NCBI GenBank assembly: GCA_036556905.1
Contig: DATBIM010000009.1
Location: 1 to 6,199 of the forward strand
Length of the DNA stretch: 6,199 bases
Source of the DNA: 40CM-4-69-5 sp036556905
GTDB taxonomy: Bacteria; Methylomirabilota; Methylomirabilia; Rokubacteriales; CSP1-6
Reading direction: 5' to 3'
Shown: one piece after another, positions 6,137 through 6,199 of the stretch
How positions within the stretch are numbered: the stretch's first letter is position 1
How the letters are laid out: every line of letters begins with the position of its first letter
Position numbers and translations under genes: made by a program
The notes under the pieces: generated by a model
The model's database searches: none
What the model was told of the DNA's origin: nothing
The model's input: the letters and a program-made list of their open reading frames with translations, nothing else

Positions 6137-6199
6137 TCACGCGCCCCGGCGCATGGCTTCGGCCGGGGACAGGCGCGCCACCCGGAGCGTCGCGTAGAG
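6137..6199 (-). CDS. FtsX/MacB-like ABC permease, C-terminal end only
   Basis: Only the last 20 codons and a TGA are inside the window; the gene continues past the right edge. The tail ends in ARLSPAEAMRRGA, close to the ending typical of FtsX-domain permeases, in which an A-x-R-x-x-P-x-E-A-x-R segment follows the last membrane helix. The stop is 4 nt before the GTG of the ATPase gene, the expected permease-ATPase pairing. Whether it is MacB-like, LolC/E-like or another FtsX-domain protein cannot be decided from this piece. Confidence 0.75.
   Translation of the reverse strand, partial: LYATLRVARLSPAEAMRRGA

Noticed and set aside
1..6199. CRISPR arrays, tRNA/rRNA, insertion sequences, riboswitches or Rho-independent terminators
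   Set aside because: I saw no regularly spaced repeats, no hairpin followed by a T run and no transposase motif. Coding regions leave only gaps of up to 26 nt.

Overview
The window is a very GC-rich, gene-dense bacterial segment (roughly 70% G+C by eye, not computed). It comes from a Gram-negative-type, probably hopanoid-making organism. The pointers are an HpnJ-type radical SAM protein, an ArnT-like lipid glycosyltransferase and a LolD/MacB-type ABC exporter. The composition and mix would suit an uncultivated high-GC soil lineage (for example Rokubacteria/Methylomirabilota or a proteobacterium), but this is a guess from style and no marker gene is present.

Layout: two plus-strand genes occupy 2-1536. 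The first is a GT28/MGDG-synthase-like lipid glycosyltransferase, cut at its 5' end by the window edge. The second is a NodB-family deacetylase coupled to it by a 4-bp GTGA overlap. All remaining genes are on the minus strand. Read in transcription order they are: the last 20 codons of an FtsX/MacB-like permease (6199-6137), its ABC ATPase (6132-5467), a small exported protein of unknown function (5441-5028), a four-helix EamA/SMR-type membrane protein (5027-4656), an ArnT/PMT-type GT83 glycosyltransferase (4653-2935) and the radical SAM protein HpnJ (2908-1463). Gaps in this minus-strand series are 4, 25, 0, 2 and 26 nt, so it looks like a single operon. The two series meet tail to tail, and the hpnJ and deacetylase reading frames overlap by 74 bp. 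There is no gene-free stretch over 30 bp, and I see no RNA gene, CRISPR array, mobile element, terminator or clear promoter.

How the genes may work together: the content centres on lipid-linked sugar chemistry. In known hopanoid pathways a glycosyltransferase (HpnI, GT2) and a deacetylase (HpnK, YdjC family) make glucosaminyl bacteriohopanetetrol, and HpnJ is implicated in the ring contraction giving the cyclitol ether. Here HpnJ sits next to a glycosyltransferase and a deacetylase from different families, which could be substitutes for HpnI and HpnK. In parallel, the EamA protein plus GT83 enzyme resemble the ArnE/F flippase and ArnT transferase of lipid A aminoarabinose modification, and ArnD of that pathway is also a NodB-fold deacetylase. 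The catalytic families are well supported by motifs; the joint pathway is inference.
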